A stretch of 64,000 nucleotides of DNA, taken from positions 1 through 64,000 of the forward strand of contig BGKB01000169.1 in NCBI GenBank assembly GCA_003116975.1. Reading direction: 5' to 3'. Position 1 is the first letter of the stretch; every line of letters begins with the position of its first letter. A program made the translations under genes and the position numbers. Source of the stretch: Aurantiochytrium sp. KH105. Lineage: Eukaryota; Sar; Bigyra; Thraustochytrida; Thraustochytriidae. The notes under the pieces were generated by a model that had not been told where the DNA came from, ran no database searches, and was given only the letters and a program-made list of their open reading frames with translations. Below, in pieces: positions 42,193 to 51,932 of the stretch.

Positions 42193-43087
42193 CACTCCGT
42201 CCCTTTTCCAGTCTTGAAGCAAAAGCAAAGCAAAACCTCGGTCCTCGAGCGGCGGTCCAGGCCGAGTCCCGGAGAGCAGAGCCAGGAGCCAACAGACAGA
42301 CCCACCGGCCGGCTCGGCGCGCGCGAGGCTTCAGATCGATAAAAGAGAGCTACCTCCCGGCCCGGCGCCGTCCTTGAGCTAGCAGCTCGACGTCTCGGCA
42401 CGCGCGGTCTGATACTGAGACGGGAGTTGAGACGCACGCGTCCTGCCTCTTGAATTTGCATTACATTACCACTTTCTCAGTCGCGCTCTCTCTCTCTCTG
42501 TCCGAAAGGCAGTAAGCAGAGGCGAGCAAGGCACGCGCGGCCCAGGCTTGCTTTCTCTCCTTCTCGCATCGCATTTTCCAGCCACCACCGCCTCGCGGCA
42601 TCGCCCCGCCCCGCATCGCATCGCAGGCCAGCAAGCCGGCGAGCCAGACGACCGAGGCGGGACGAGACAGACGAGCAGGCGCTCCAGGCCGGAAGAGCGG
42701 CCCCGGATAAGTAATCGCGCGCACGCGCGCGCGCGCGCAGAAGAGGCAGCGCGGCGCACACTTTGTGCGGCCAGCTTCCGAGTACACACTTGGGCGAGGA
42801 AGGCGGAGGGAGGCGCCCGAAGAGGAAGCGAGCGGCGGGGAGCACGTGCTCTTGCGGCACGCGAGGCAAGCCGGCGGAACGCGGCGGCCCGGGCTCGGAA
42901 GAAGCAGGCGGGCAGGCAGCATCTGCAGCTGCAGAGCTTGGGGCGACCAGGCAGACCCGCTTGGCTCGGCTCGAGAAGGAGATCGAAAGCAGAAGCAGAA
43001 ACAAACCGCGTTCGTCCACACTCCGGCTCGCAGGAGAAGCAGCAGGAGCAAGAGCGAGCGAAGCAAAGCAAAGCAGAGCAGCAGAGA

Positions 43088-44470
43088 ATGATGGACTTCG
43101 CGGCAGAAGACCTCGAGTTCATGTTCGATGACAAGGACTCGTTCATGCCGAGTGGCATGGACGCCAGCTTCCTCGATGGCGGCGACCTCTTTGACGGCTA
43201 CGCAGAACAGCTCGACAGCCCGCTGTCCAGCATGACCGACGACGATGGCATTGTCGCCGCGGCAGAGCCCCTCCCCGAGATCAAGCCTGTCAGCGAGGAC
43301 ATCATCGGATGGCCGCTCCCCGAGGTCCACAACCCCATCGAGCTCTCCGCGCCCGTGGTGCCGGCACCGGCGCCCATCGAGGTCAACAGCAGCAACAATA
43401 TCACTTACATGCCCATGAGGATCAAGGAGGAGCCTCGCAAGGCACCTGCCACCGCCAGCAAGAAGCGCAAGGCCGCCACTGGCACGACCGCGCCGACGCC
43501 CAAGAAGTTCTGCACGCCCGAGCACGTTGCAAAGCCGGCCCACGTCTCGGCCCCCAAACCGAGCTTCCGCGGCGCGATGGAGATGCAGCAAAAGCAAAAG
43601 ATGCACACCATCAAGCAGCAGCAGCAGCAGCAGTGTGCCCCTGTCCCATCCATGCATGTCATGCAGCACATTCACAACAACAACAAGATGCGCCCCGCGC
43701 CACTGGCCACCGCCCCGATGCAGGCCTACAACAGCAGGCTAACAATCTCGAGCTTGCCGACCAGTGCTGCGTCCAAGCCTGAGCCCAAGCCCGAGTCGGT
43801 CTCCAAGCCCAAGCCTGAGCCCGTGGCCTCGGCCACGCCCGCGGTGACGCCCAAGACCAACAGCGCCAACGCCGAAAAGGGACGCCAAACATCCACCTTT
43901 CGCGGCGTCAGCTGCTGCGGCAAGGATCGCAAGTGGCAGGCACGCATCCGCGACGCAACCCGCGTGCGCTACCTTGGCCGATTCACAACCGAGCTCGAGG
44001 CAGCCCTCGTCTACGACACCGCCGCTCGCCAGATCAAGGGCATCAAGGCTCCCACCAACTTTGTCGACATGGACAACGACACCTTGAGCGTCCTCAAGGA
44101 AGCCTTTGCCAAGCATGGATGCGTGCCCAACACCCTTCAGCACCTCGTGCACTGCCCGCGCAAAGTTCCCGCATCCTCGGACACGAGCAGCACCGTCAGC
44201 GACAACCACGTGACCCCGCGCATTTCGGACCTCTCTGTCAACGGCGACTTCCCGGACTCACCGCTCGCAAAGGTCATCGTCAAGGCCCCGGCCATGGCGC
44301 CCCATGCCAAGACCAAGGCCACCGCAGCTTCGTACAACCCCCCTGTGCAGAGCCTCTACGTTGTTAACAACGACGGAGCCCAGCATCACATGCACCCACA
44401 TTCCAAGCACATGCCGGCTGTTCAGCCCATGCTTGCACACAACATGTATGCTCACCCGCACAACATGTAA
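43088..44470 (+). CDS. AP2/ERF-domain transcription factor-like protein
   Basis: 460 aa from the ATG at 43088, which opens an acidic Met/Asp/Phe-rich stretch (MMDFAAEDLEFMF) typical of activation domains. The frame is open for another 180 codons upstream, but that part is Arg-rich, reads through simple sequence and is judged leader. A basic cluster SKKRKAATG and TPKK near residues 122-140 could be a nuclear localisation signal. Gln-rich and Pro/Lys/Glu-rich low complexity follows. One AP2 domain lies at about 269-326: TFRGVS, a WQARIRD strand, YLGRFTTELEAALVYDTAA and the closing NF. These match the three-strand sheet plus helix that binds DNA in plant ERF and apicomplexan AP2 proteins. The C-terminus is His/Met-rich. 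Targets are unknown. Confidence 0.9.
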   Translation: MMDFAAEDLEFMFDDKDSFMPSGMDASFLDGGDLFDGYAEQLDSPLSSMTDDDGIVAAAEPLPEIKPVSEDIIGWPLPEVHNPIELSAPVVPAPAPIEVNSSNNITYMPMRIKEEPRKAPATASKKRKAATGTTAPTPKKFCTPEHVAKPAHVSAPKPSFRGAMEMQQKQKMHTIKQQQQQQCAPVPSMHVMQHIHNNNKMRPAPLATAPMQAYNSRLTISSLPTSAASKPEPKPESVSKPKPEPVASATPAVTPKTNSANAEKGRQTSTFRGVSCCGKDRKWQARIRDATRVRYLGRFTTELEAALVYDTAARQIKGIKAPTNFVDMDNDTLSVLKEAFAKHGCVPNTLQHLVHCPRKVPASSDTSSTVSDNHVTPRISDLSVNGDFPDSPLAKVIVKAPAMAPHAKTKATAASYNPPVQSLYVVNNDGAQHHMHPHSKHMPAVQPMLAHNMYAHPHNM

Positions 44471-44758
44471 ACCGAGGCCGATAAAAGCCTTGCGCCTGTA
44501 GCCCCGTCGGCCCGACGCTGTCAACTACGCGCCCTGAGGAAGGGCTCGCAACGATAAAGGACCCGACGAGCGGCACCCTGCTGTCCTGACACTTTCACTT
44601 CATACTGTAGATCAATTGCAACTTCTCTTTTCTTACTTTCTTCACTCCATTACTACACATTCCTTTCGCATGCATCATCGTGTCCACACGAAAAAAGAAA
44701 ACGCAGGACATTGTCTTTCAAAATTTCAAAATTGAGTTGGGCTCACAACAATCAAAAG

Positions 44759-46033
44759 TCATTGCAACTTATTCTTAGTTGGATCATTGTTATTGTCTTC
44801 TTCATCGATCTCCAGACGAGCCAAAGCAGTCTGCACACGTAGAGGAGACCATATGCTGCGCTCCAGTTCCAACGATCCGTGCAAGAGGTCGGTCAAGCCA
44901 CGAATTCCAGACCCACCCACGCGATGGTCCACGCATTGGTCACGGGCGTAATTGTACGTACGAATCTTTTCGGAGCGGTCGCCCGTCACAAGCAAGTCAG
45001 CTCGCATATCTTGTTTCTTGCGCCGCTCCTCCTCTTGCACTTGTGCCTGGACACGTGCGAGCAAGATCTTCATGGCCTTGGACTTGTTCATGTGCTGTGA
45101 ACGCTCGTCTTGGATGGACACAGTGAGACCCGTAGGCTCGTGAATCACGCGAACTGCACTCTCCGTCGTGTTTACGTGCTGGCCACCAGCACCAGAAGCA
45201 CGAAAGACCTCGACGCGCACCTCGCTTGGATCAAGCTGGACCTCGGTCTCGTCCACTTCTGGGAGGACGAGCACCATCACTGTGCTTGTGTGCACGCGGC
45301 CACTGCTCTCGGTGCTCGGCACTCGCTGAACGCGATGGACGCCGCTTTCGAACTTGAGTCGCCCGAATGCGCCCTCTCCTGAGACCAAAGCTAGGCCTTC
45401 GCGCAACCCTTGGTCCTTGTAACGCTTGGCCATGGTTTCCCATTGCCATTGCTTGGCACCCGCAAGACGCTCGTACATGGTAAAAATTTCTTCTGCAAAC
45501 AACGCCGCCTCATCGCCACCCACGCCAGGTCGAACCTCCACGATAGCGTTGGCGTCTTCGTCTTCGTCTCGAGGCAATAGCCCCGCCACGAGGTCATCCT
45601 CTGCGGCACGCGCCAGAGCCAAAGCGGACTCGAGTTCCTCGCGCGCCAGAGCCGCGAGCTCGCGGTCCTCGTCTTCAAAGGCGTCAATGTCTTGCCGCAA
45701 GCTTTGTGCTAATGCCTCTGCGCTTTGCATTTGTCTGTGGGCCTCGCAGAGTGTGTCGAGACGCCCTGCCTCGCGTGCTGTACGTGCATAGGCAGCTGAT
45801 CCGGGCGCGAGCGTCTCGAGGTCCGCATTGGTCTTTTCGAGCGCCGCTTCCAGCCGCGTTGCGCCCTGAAGCACGCGTGCACGTGCCCAATCCGGGAGCG
45901 GCATCGTCTCTGCCTGTTCTGCCTGCCCGCTCATGGCTCTGCGTCCGCACATGGGTCGGGGTCTTCGTCGTCTCCAGCGCCAAGCCACCAAAACGTCGAC
46001 GACCGGCATGCCCAGCCTCCTTCGTGCGAGCAT
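44759..46033 (-). CDS. Mitochondrial peptide chain release factor 1 (class I)
   Basis: 424 aa. The N-terminal ~35 residues are Arg-rich and free of acidic residues (MLARRRLGMPVV...RRRRPRP), a likely mitochondrial targeting sequence, so it should act in organelle translation termination at UAA/UAG. The body matches RF1 throughout: GVGGDEAALFAEEIF, the tripeptide anticodon-like PST in VPSTESSGRVHTST (P-x-T class, not the SPF of RF2), and the catalytic GGQ in GAGGQHVNTTESAVR, whose codons lie at 45179-45187. The RF1 C-terminal segments KIRTYNYARDQ and DHRVGG are intact. A short unstructured tail follows. Convergent with the AP2 gene, 288 bp apart. A shorter start at the ATG 24 nt inside is possible. 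Confidence 0.95.
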   Translation of the reverse strand: MLARRRLGMPVVDVLVAWRWRRRRPRPMCGRRAMSGQAEQAETMPLPDWARARVLQGATRLEAALEKTNADLETLAPGSAAYARTAREAGRLDTLCEAHRQMQSAEALAQSLRQDIDAFEDEDRELAALAREELESALALARAAEDDLVAGLLPRDEDEDANAIVEVRPGVGGDEAALFAEEIFTMYERLAGAKQWQWETMAKRYKDQGLREGLALVSGEGAFGRLKFESGVHRVQRVPSTESSGRVHTSTVMVLVLPEVDETEVQLDPSEVRVEVFRASGAGGQHVNTTESAVRVIHEPTGLTVSIQDERSQHMNKSKAMKILLARVQAQVQEEERRKKQDMRADLLVTGDRSEKIRTYNYARDQCVDHRVGGSGIRGLTDLLHGSLELERSIWSPLRVQTALARLEIDEEDNNNDPTKNKLQ

Positions 46034-46130
46034 CCTTTCTTCGTGGTGGTGCTGGCCGGTACAGTACTACGTGAAGACTTTCTTTACCCAACGGAGGGAT
46101 ACCTGCGCCTCCTGGCCCGTCCTCGTCTCT

Positions 46131-46172
46131 GCTCGGCTCTGCTCTGCTCTGCTCTGCTCTGCCTGGCGCGGC
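46131..46172. repeat. CTCTG pentanucleotide microsatellite
   Basis: About seven copies of CTCTG just upstream of the RF1 gene's 5' end. Confidence 0.93.
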
Positions 46173-46545
46173 GCGACGCGACGCCAAGGGTGCCCAAGCG
46201 GCCTCGCTCGCCGCAGGCGACCTCCGCCGGTTCAGGCCTGACCGTCCTCATGAACTTGAAGTTCCCTTCTACGATAGGTCGCTTTCCTCCCCTGCGGCCC
46301 CGTCCAAAAGCGGCCCAACCTCCCGCCGATCCGCACACCCTGCGGGACCTTCTGTGGGCCTTGTCCGGCCTTGAGGTGCTGCAGTGGCGTCGGGGCGGTT
46401 CCCACAGCAGACCTGATCCCACACAGTGTACCACTTTTATGGTGCTGCAGTCACCACACTGGCCCGCCGTGGGGTTTAGGTCGCCGTAGTCCAGGACAGT
46501 AGCCGCGGCACGCGCGCGCGCGTTGCTCCGAGGCTTTCTTTCGGT

Positions 46546-46566
46546 CGATCGATCGATCGATCGATT
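46546..46566. repeat. GATC palindromic tetranucleotide run
   Basis: Five tandem GATC/CGAT units, self-complementary. Similar shorter runs occur at about 30060, 39256, 41281 and 41621. Confidence 0.9.
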
Positions 46567-46787
46567 CCGGCGCCGATGCGAGGACGATCTCGAAAGCGCG
46601 ATGCGATGTTGCGATGCGATGTTGCGATGCGGATGCGGAAGCGGAATGGAGGCCGCCGCGTACCTCCTGGCGCTGCGCGCGCGCGGCTCGCCGCCGGGGT
46701 CTCGGAAAGGCGCACGCGCGGGCCAGCCGTGCCGGGCGGGCTGGAATTCCCGCGAGAGTCGCCTTTGCCGGCCACACCACGCTTGCT

Positions 46788-47056
46788 ATGCGTGCCGCGG
46801 GGATCTTGGGGTTCAAGTGGGCGAAGACGGACGCGGAGAAGACAGTCTTGAAGATGGACTTGCAGACGAAAGACCGTCTGGAGGACGACCACATGGCATG
46901 CTGTACTATGTGCTGAAGCGCAAGATCGAGGTCAAGACCGAAGACGAGGAGTTCGACGGCGACGAAGGCAAGATCGAGACCTGCGGCTGCGGCGGCGGCG
47001 GCGCGGCCAATGAAGACCGGATCAAGGCCGCGATCCGAAACGAGGAAGCTAGCTAG
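46788..47056 (+). CDS. Possible small gene in two overlapping coding-like frames
   Basis: A frame from the ATG at 46788 to a stop at 46914-46916 encodes 42 residues (MRAAGILGFKWAKTDAEK...), with almost every third base G or C. A second frame, from the ATG at 46898 to the stop at 47054-47056, encodes 52 residues (MLYYVLKRKIEVKTEDEEF...CGCGGGG...) with the same strong bias. The bias drops in each frame outside its own segment, so coding potential appears to hop by one base near 46895-46916. Either this is one ~95-residue protein disrupted by an indel or assembly error, or two tiny overlapping ORFs, or chance. No family recognised. The Cys/Gly-rich motif near the end (CGCGGGG) is notable. Confidence 0.3.
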
Positions 47057-47075
47057 CTAGCTAGCTAGCTAGCTT
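47047..47075. repeat. GCTA palindromic tetranucleotide microsatellite
   Basis: About seven copies of GCTA/TAGC, self-complementary. It overlaps the stop codon of the possible small gene. Confidence 0.93.
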
Positions 47076-48603
47076 CGGAGCTAACAGTGAAGCACGGCGA
47101 GAGGCGAGGCGCGGCGCTCCAGGACGGCGCGCCTCGTTCTTGACGCGACGCAAGCGAGGCCGGCATGCGGGCGGCTGGCCGTGTCCGCGCCGCACCGCTT
47201 GTGTGCGGCCCGGACTCGAGCCGCGATCGAGCCGCGAGCGTGCGTGTGTGCGTCGCGTGCGTGGCGTGGCGTGGCGTTGCATTGTGCCGCGATGGCTTGG
47301 CATGGCGCGGCATGCGCATGGGCATGGGCATGTCGGGCCTGAATGAGCGAGCGTGCGCGCGAACTCGAGGCGCGCCGCCGAGTGGCGACGAGCGGCAGGC
47401 AGGTCGTCGCTCCTCCCTGCCGCCGCCGAGCGCCGTCCGTCCAAGGCCGTGCTCGTGGCCGCTCAACCTCGACGGCCATCATCATCATCATCATCTCCTC
47501 TTGTATCCATCCGACTTCTCCATCGCCGGGACGCGACGCGACGCGACGCAAGACCGCGCGGCCTGCCTGACTGCCTTGGTTCCTGGCTGCCTGGCTGCCT
47601 ATCGTAGCGCAGGGTGCAGGAGCCAAGGCCTTGCTTGCTTGCTAGCTCGGCGGCAAAGTTTCCGCGCGGCGTCTGTGTCTCGCTCGCTCGCTGGAGAAAG
47701 AAAGAACGAAAGACCTTAGAACGAACGCTAGGTGTGCGAAGGTACTTATTTACAAGGGATAAAAAACCTAGAACAGAACTGGGGTTTACTGCTACAGTAG
47801 TAGGTACCAGGGGCCTAGGGCTGGTCACAGGCAGGGAGGGGCAAGAAACGCCTGGGACGAATTCGGAGGCGCGGCAGGGACGAGGGTTGCCAGGTCTGTC
47901 ATCGGAGAGAAAGCTGCCGCGCGAGGAGCTTGGGCGGTGGACGCGCGCTGGGATCCTCGAGGCGAGGTGCCGACGGGCGGCCGCGGTCGATCGCTCGCTC
48001 GCTCGAGCAGCAGTTTGCAGAGCGGGCGAGGGACTCTGACTATGAAGACGCGGTGCATGGATGGGTGTGTGGGTGTTTGTTTGTTTTATGGAGAGATGGA
48101 TCTGGGCTTTATGTGGGGCGCGGCGGCGGTAGGAGGGCGTAGCGGGTAGGTAGGCGAAAAGGGCGAGAGGCCGGCGGGCGAGCAGAAGTAGATTGCACGC
48201 CACGCCGCGCCAAGCCGCGCCACGCCACGCCACGCCAAGCCGAGGCGCCACGAGAGAGACGCGACCCGCGCGGAGGACGCGAGCGCAGACGCGGGCGAGC
48301 GAGCGCGCCCCGGCTGCAGCAGGCTGCGCGGGCAGGCGAGGCAGAACTGAGCCCTGAAAAGGCAGGCAGAGTCGCCGTCATCCCTTCATTCGTCCGGGAC
48401 CTGGACAGCCAGCCGCCAGAGCTCCCGCGCGTCGCGACCTGCTCCGCGCGCAGCAGAGCCCTGCTGCCTCGCGCGGCGGCCGCGCGGCGCGGCGCAGCGC
48501 GTCGCAGCGCCGGCGCCGAGACGTGCGCGAGGTCATACGAACCAGGCACGCCGCCAGTCCCGTTTTCAGAGGCCAGATCCGCTCGGCCTTGCTCGCTCGC
48601 TCG

Positions 48604-48633
48604 AGCCAAGCCAAGCCAAGCCAAGCCAAGCCG
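48604..48633. repeat. CCAAG pentanucleotide microsatellite
   Basis: About six copies of CCAAG. A degenerate relative (CCACG/CCAAG/CCGCG units) lies at about 48197-48242. Confidence 0.93.
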
Positions 48634-48905
48634 CGCAGAGCGCCGCGGCCTCGACGGCCAGGCCGGCCTCGCGAGCGTCTGCTGCGCAGGTCTCCCGAGC
48701 GCGGTGCCGCCGCGCGCGCCTTCTGTGCTCGGGTGCAGGTGCAGCAAGAGCAGCCGAAGAAAGCCGCTCCGTGCACAACTCATCAGTCTAATAAGCCGTA
48801 GCGAGCAGGTCGAAGGCAACCAACTCGTGGCCGCAGAGCAGGAAAGCGCCGCGCAGGACGAGGACGAGGACGAGGACGGGGAGAGAGGCCTCGAGCGCAG
48901 GTCTG

Positions 48906-48955
48906 GCTGTCTGACTGACTGACTGACTGACTGACCGTCCGTCTGTCTGTCTGAC

Positions 48956-48986
<31 letters not shown>

Positions 48987-48994
48987 GTGTGTGT
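48906..48994. repeat. GACT/GTCT tetranucleotide compound microsatellite
   Basis: About 89 bp: GTCT, then GACT x5, then GTCC/GTCT x11 ending in a TG run. It lies 60 bp upstream of the TBC gene start at 49057. Confidence 0.95.
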
Positions 48995-49056
48995 CGCCCG
49001 CCGCCGGTCCGCGGAGCGGCGTGGAGCGAGGAGCACTTGTGCACGCGCAAAAGGCC

Positions 49057-51108
49057 ATGCAGCATGGCGAGAGCGGCTTCGAGTCGCTCCTGCAGGGGAG
49101 GAACACGAGGAGCTTGCTGAGCGGGAATGCCAACGGAGACGGAGGCTTCGTGTTCGTGGAGCTCGTCGAAAACGAGGAGGGTGACATTGAGGCCAAAGAG
49201 GAGCAGCAGCACAGCGAGCAGCAAGAGAGTCTTCATCGACCATCGACGCAGGAAACAGACCGCACCCGCGAAGCCGCCACACCCAAGCGCGCTGCTGGGC
49301 TCATGACCTACATGCGAGATGTATGGGGTAGTCGTGCCAACAGCAATCAAAGCAGCGCCGGCCGGAACGTCAAGATGAACAACGTCGAAGAACCCGAACC
49401 ATTGGAAGACACGGATTTTTCCGACAACGAGGCCTCCGGATACGGAGATCACGATGTCGAGTCCGACGATCAGTCTATGGATCCTGACTGTAATAAAAGG
49501 AAACCGAGGTCCAGCTCCGTGCGGACCTCGTCCTCGGCGCCCTCATTCACCGCCTCGCCACCGCCTCCGCGATCAGCATCATCATCAACGAGCACAACGA
49601 CACTCCCGCGAGCTTCCATGCCTTCGTCGCCTTCATCGCCATCGTCTTCCTTTTTGCAAGGGTTCCGCCCCTCTCTCAAAAGGCCCACCACGGCGCCAAA
49701 TGCAGTCGCACAAGGCCGTCGACCGTCGCCCAGTCGACGCTTTTTGCCCACTTTTTCCAGCTCAAACACGGCACGAACAAATACAGAGACCCAGGGTACA
49801 TTATCCGGCGGGCCAGCCGCTTCAACAAAGCACGTCATGATCCACCAAAGGCGCGTACCCAAGACGCGTAGTGAATGCAACCGCATCCCTCTTGGCTGGT
49901 TTGAGCAAATGGAACCCCAAGGCTCGACCTGGGCTCGCCTTATTCAACAAAAATGTGACGAGAGCCTCGCGGTCTCGGCAGTGCCGCTGGCTTTCGAAGA
50001 TACAGACTGCGAAAGCAAAGATCTCGACGAGTGCAGCGAGAGCACCCCTTGGAGCATTGGGCCCGAAGCTAATGATGAGCTCGCTCTCGACAAGGAACCT
50101 GCAGAGGGCGGTAGCCCGCTCCATCTTGCAACTAACCAGGGCGAAGAAGGAACATTTTTGGGAGAGACACAGTCCGCAGCCAGTTCGCTGAGCCCGAGAT
50201 CGCTGTCGAGCAAATCGAGCAAGGCCGCCTCGCAATCTTTGGCCAGCTTTGTCGTTGAGCAAAAAGAGGCCGCCTCGATTGACGGCTGGAGCACTGTGCA
50301 AAGCTCACCGAAACGTATCTATTCTAAGTTCTCCTTTGACGCTAGTCACGAAGACGACGTCAATAACCTCGATGACGATGATGACGTATCCACAGACACA
50401 GAGCGCAGTGCAAGTCCGCGCAACCACGGGCACCCTCCATTGCAAGAAGGTGAAATTGAACGCGATGTACCCCGCACCTATCCAACACTCTCGCTCTTTC
50501 AAAACGCGCGCGTGCAGCGCAGGCTTGTGAATGCTCTGGGCAACATTGCTCTTGACAACCCCGATATGGGCTATGTACAGGGCATGAATTACGTCATGGC
50601 GCAGCTTTTACTGCATTTCCCGCAACCCGCGCATGCCGCCGAGGAGACCTTCAAGGCTCTCATTGATGCGCCCGCGTACAATCTCCGTGGCCTCTACTCT
50701 CCTGGTCTCCACATGCTGCGGTCCATGGTCGATCGTCTTCGTCAGCTCGTGCGCAAGCTACGACCTGGCCTTTTTGCGCGCCTTCAGGCGCTGGACCTTG
50801 ATTCGCTGCACTTCACCTTCAACTGGTTTATTACACTCTTCTCGTACACAATGCCGTTTGAAGTTCTCGCCGATGTGTGGGGGCTTTTCTTTGAGCAGAG
50901 CTGGGCAGCCATCTTTCGCGTCAGTCTCGTGCTCTTGGCGACTGTCGAAGTCGACCTGCTTCGGGCCGACTTTGAGACCGCCACGCTCATTCTCCGCGCA
51001 GCACCCACGTTTCCTCGCAAGGATCTCATCAACCAAGCAAAACGCGTTCCATTGACGCCTCATGATGAGCGTGACATTCGTGATCTTGTATTCATGGACT
51101 GTGTGTAG
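49057..51108 (+). CDS. TBC-domain Rab GTPase-activating protein
   Basis: 683 aa from the ATG at 49057. The frame extends to 48985 through the end of a microsatellite, so the later ATG is preferred. Residues 1-~450 are Ser/Glu/Asp-rich, probably disordered. The TBC domain runs from about 465 to the C-terminus. Both catalytic fingers are present: Arg473 in IERDVPR (the IxxDxxR motif) and Gln508 in YVQGMNY (YxQ). Further TBC features are TYPTLSLFQ, LDLDSLHFTFNWFITLFSY, and VLADVWGLFFEQSWAAIFRVSLVLL. With both fingers intact, it should stimulate GTP hydrolysis by a Rab in membrane traffic. The first TBC motif (RxxxW) is not evident, so the domain may begin with a divergent lobe. Convergent with the GT34-like gene. 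Confidence 0.92.
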   Translation: MQHGESGFESLLQGRNTRSLLSGNANGDGGFVFVELVENEEGDIEAKEEQQHSEQQESLHRPSTQETDRTREAATPKRAAGLMTYMRDVWGSRANSNQSSAGRNVKMNNVEEPEPLEDTDFSDNEASGYGDHDVESDDQSMDPDCNKRKPRSSSVRTSSSAPSFTASPPPPRSASSSTSTTTLPRASMPSSPSSPSSSFLQGFRPSLKRPTTAPNAVAQGRRPSPSRRFLPTFSSSNTARTNTETQGTLSGGPAASTKHVMIHQRRVPKTRSECNRIPLGWFEQMEPQGSTWARLIQQKCDESLAVSAVPLAFEDTDCESKDLDECSESTPWSIGPEANDELALDKEPAEGGSPLHLATNQGEEGTFLGETQSAASSLSPRSLSSKSSKAASQSLASFVVEQKEAASIDGWSTVQSSPKRIYSKFSFDASHEDDVNNLDDDDDVSTDTERSASPRNHGHPPLQEGEIERDVPRTYPTLSLFQNARVQRRLVNALGNIALDNPDMGYVQGMNYVMAQLLLHFPQPAHAAEETFKALIDAPAYNLRGLYSPGLHMLRSMVDRLRQLVRKLRPGLFARLQALDLDSLHFTFNWFITLFSYTMPFEVLADVWGLFFEQSWAAIFRVSLVLLATVEVDLLRADFETATLILRAAPTFPRKDLINQAKRVPLTPHDERDIRDLVFMDCV

Positions 51109-51932
51109 CCTCTTACCCGAAATTTGTATTCTGTTTATCAAATAATGTGTGTTTGCTCATTTTCTCCTGCGTCAGGTCACCTCTTCTCGTTTCGCTTGAT
51201 ACTTTGATTCATTCGTGCACGCACGACCGCACGAGTCTTATGCGCGCTAGCTTCAAAGAAAAAACCAAGTGCTGCCATCTTGCATCGCAGCTAAAAGGGC
51301 TAAAGCGCGTTGCATTTGAAAAGAGAAAGTGATTGAAGAAATGTGAAATTAAAGCTGGCCTCGGAGTTCGAGGTCCACGTGAAGACCACTAGCTCTTTAC
51401 CAGTGTATACCTTGGTTGCGGATTCGTGTTTCCTCTCCGAATAAGGTAAATGTAAAATGGGGAGGGAAGGAAAGGGAGTCTTGATAACTTTCGCGTGTAG
51501 TCCGATGAACAGAAAACCTGATGGCCTTTGAGCGAGAACAAAGAAACTTTCGCTTGGTCATCTATCTCCTCAAGAGCATTTGCGATGAAGAAACGTTCGA
51601 TGAGGTCCTGGACTAGGTTCTAAAGGGGCCTGCTATGCCTTAGGTGTTTCGAATACGTTGACAATGGAATTCTTCAGGTGACGGGTCTGCGGGCGACTTT
51701 GTGTTGACAGTGAGTCTGATCTGCCGCCACGATCTACTGTATCCGTGGAGTTGAGACGAGAGCATGAGACTGCCGTGTCTTGTAATTGCGAGCTAGCCAC
51801 GGAAGTAACTATTCAAGATGAACGCAAACGTGGAACAGCCTTTCTTCGTCTTGAAATCATGAACCCGTTCTGTGGTTATCGGGGAACTCTTGGGCCAACT
51901 TCCATTCAATCGCTCAAGATTGACATGAAACT
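51109..51932. other. Convergent 3' spacer, TBC and GT34-like genes
   Basis: About 0.82 kb of moderate GC with no convincing frame. It contains one TGACAGTGA nonamer at 51705-51713. Both 3' UTRs must lie here. Confidence 0.45.

Larger units (their letters stand above)
32527..43087. other. 10.5-kb gene-poor, repeat-rich stretch
   Basis: Everything else in the window has a gene every 2-3 kb, but here I find none I can support. The sequence is GC-rich with many short tandem repeats (TCGCA/TCGCG, TGCAA, CTGCG, CTCTG, GATC and others, main ones listed separately), a 13-bp triple tandem at 42148-42192, and TTT/CTT pyrimidine blocks. Long frames are open on both strands (up to 437 codons), but their proteins are Arg/Ala/Pro/Ser-rich, pick up strings such as SHRIASHRIA from repeats, and lack domains. 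It may be the regulatory region and 5' leader of the AP2 gene, noncoding transcription units, or chromosome-structural DNA. Confidence 0.55.
46034..49056. other. 3-kb repeat-rich tract, possible small gene near 46.8-47.1 kb
   Basis: Shared upstream region of the RF1 gene (minus) and the TBC gene (plus). It contains CTCTG, GATC, GCTA, ATC, CCACG/CCAAG and GTCT/GACT microsatellites. Most open frames are Arg/Ala/Ser-rich low complexity. The stretch 46788-47056 is an exception, with coding-like codon choice (listed separately). Confidence 0.5.

Noticed and set aside
42548-43087. In-frame 180-residue N-terminal extension of the AP2 protein
   Set aside because: Arg/Ala/Ser-rich with simple-sequence strings, unlike the acidic start at 43088. 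Treated as leader.
42461-43675. A 404-codon minus-strand frame over the AP2 gene start
   Set aside because: Poly-Leu and Arg/Ser-rich segments only. It overlaps the AP2 gene's acidic N-terminus, which has better codon and protein features.
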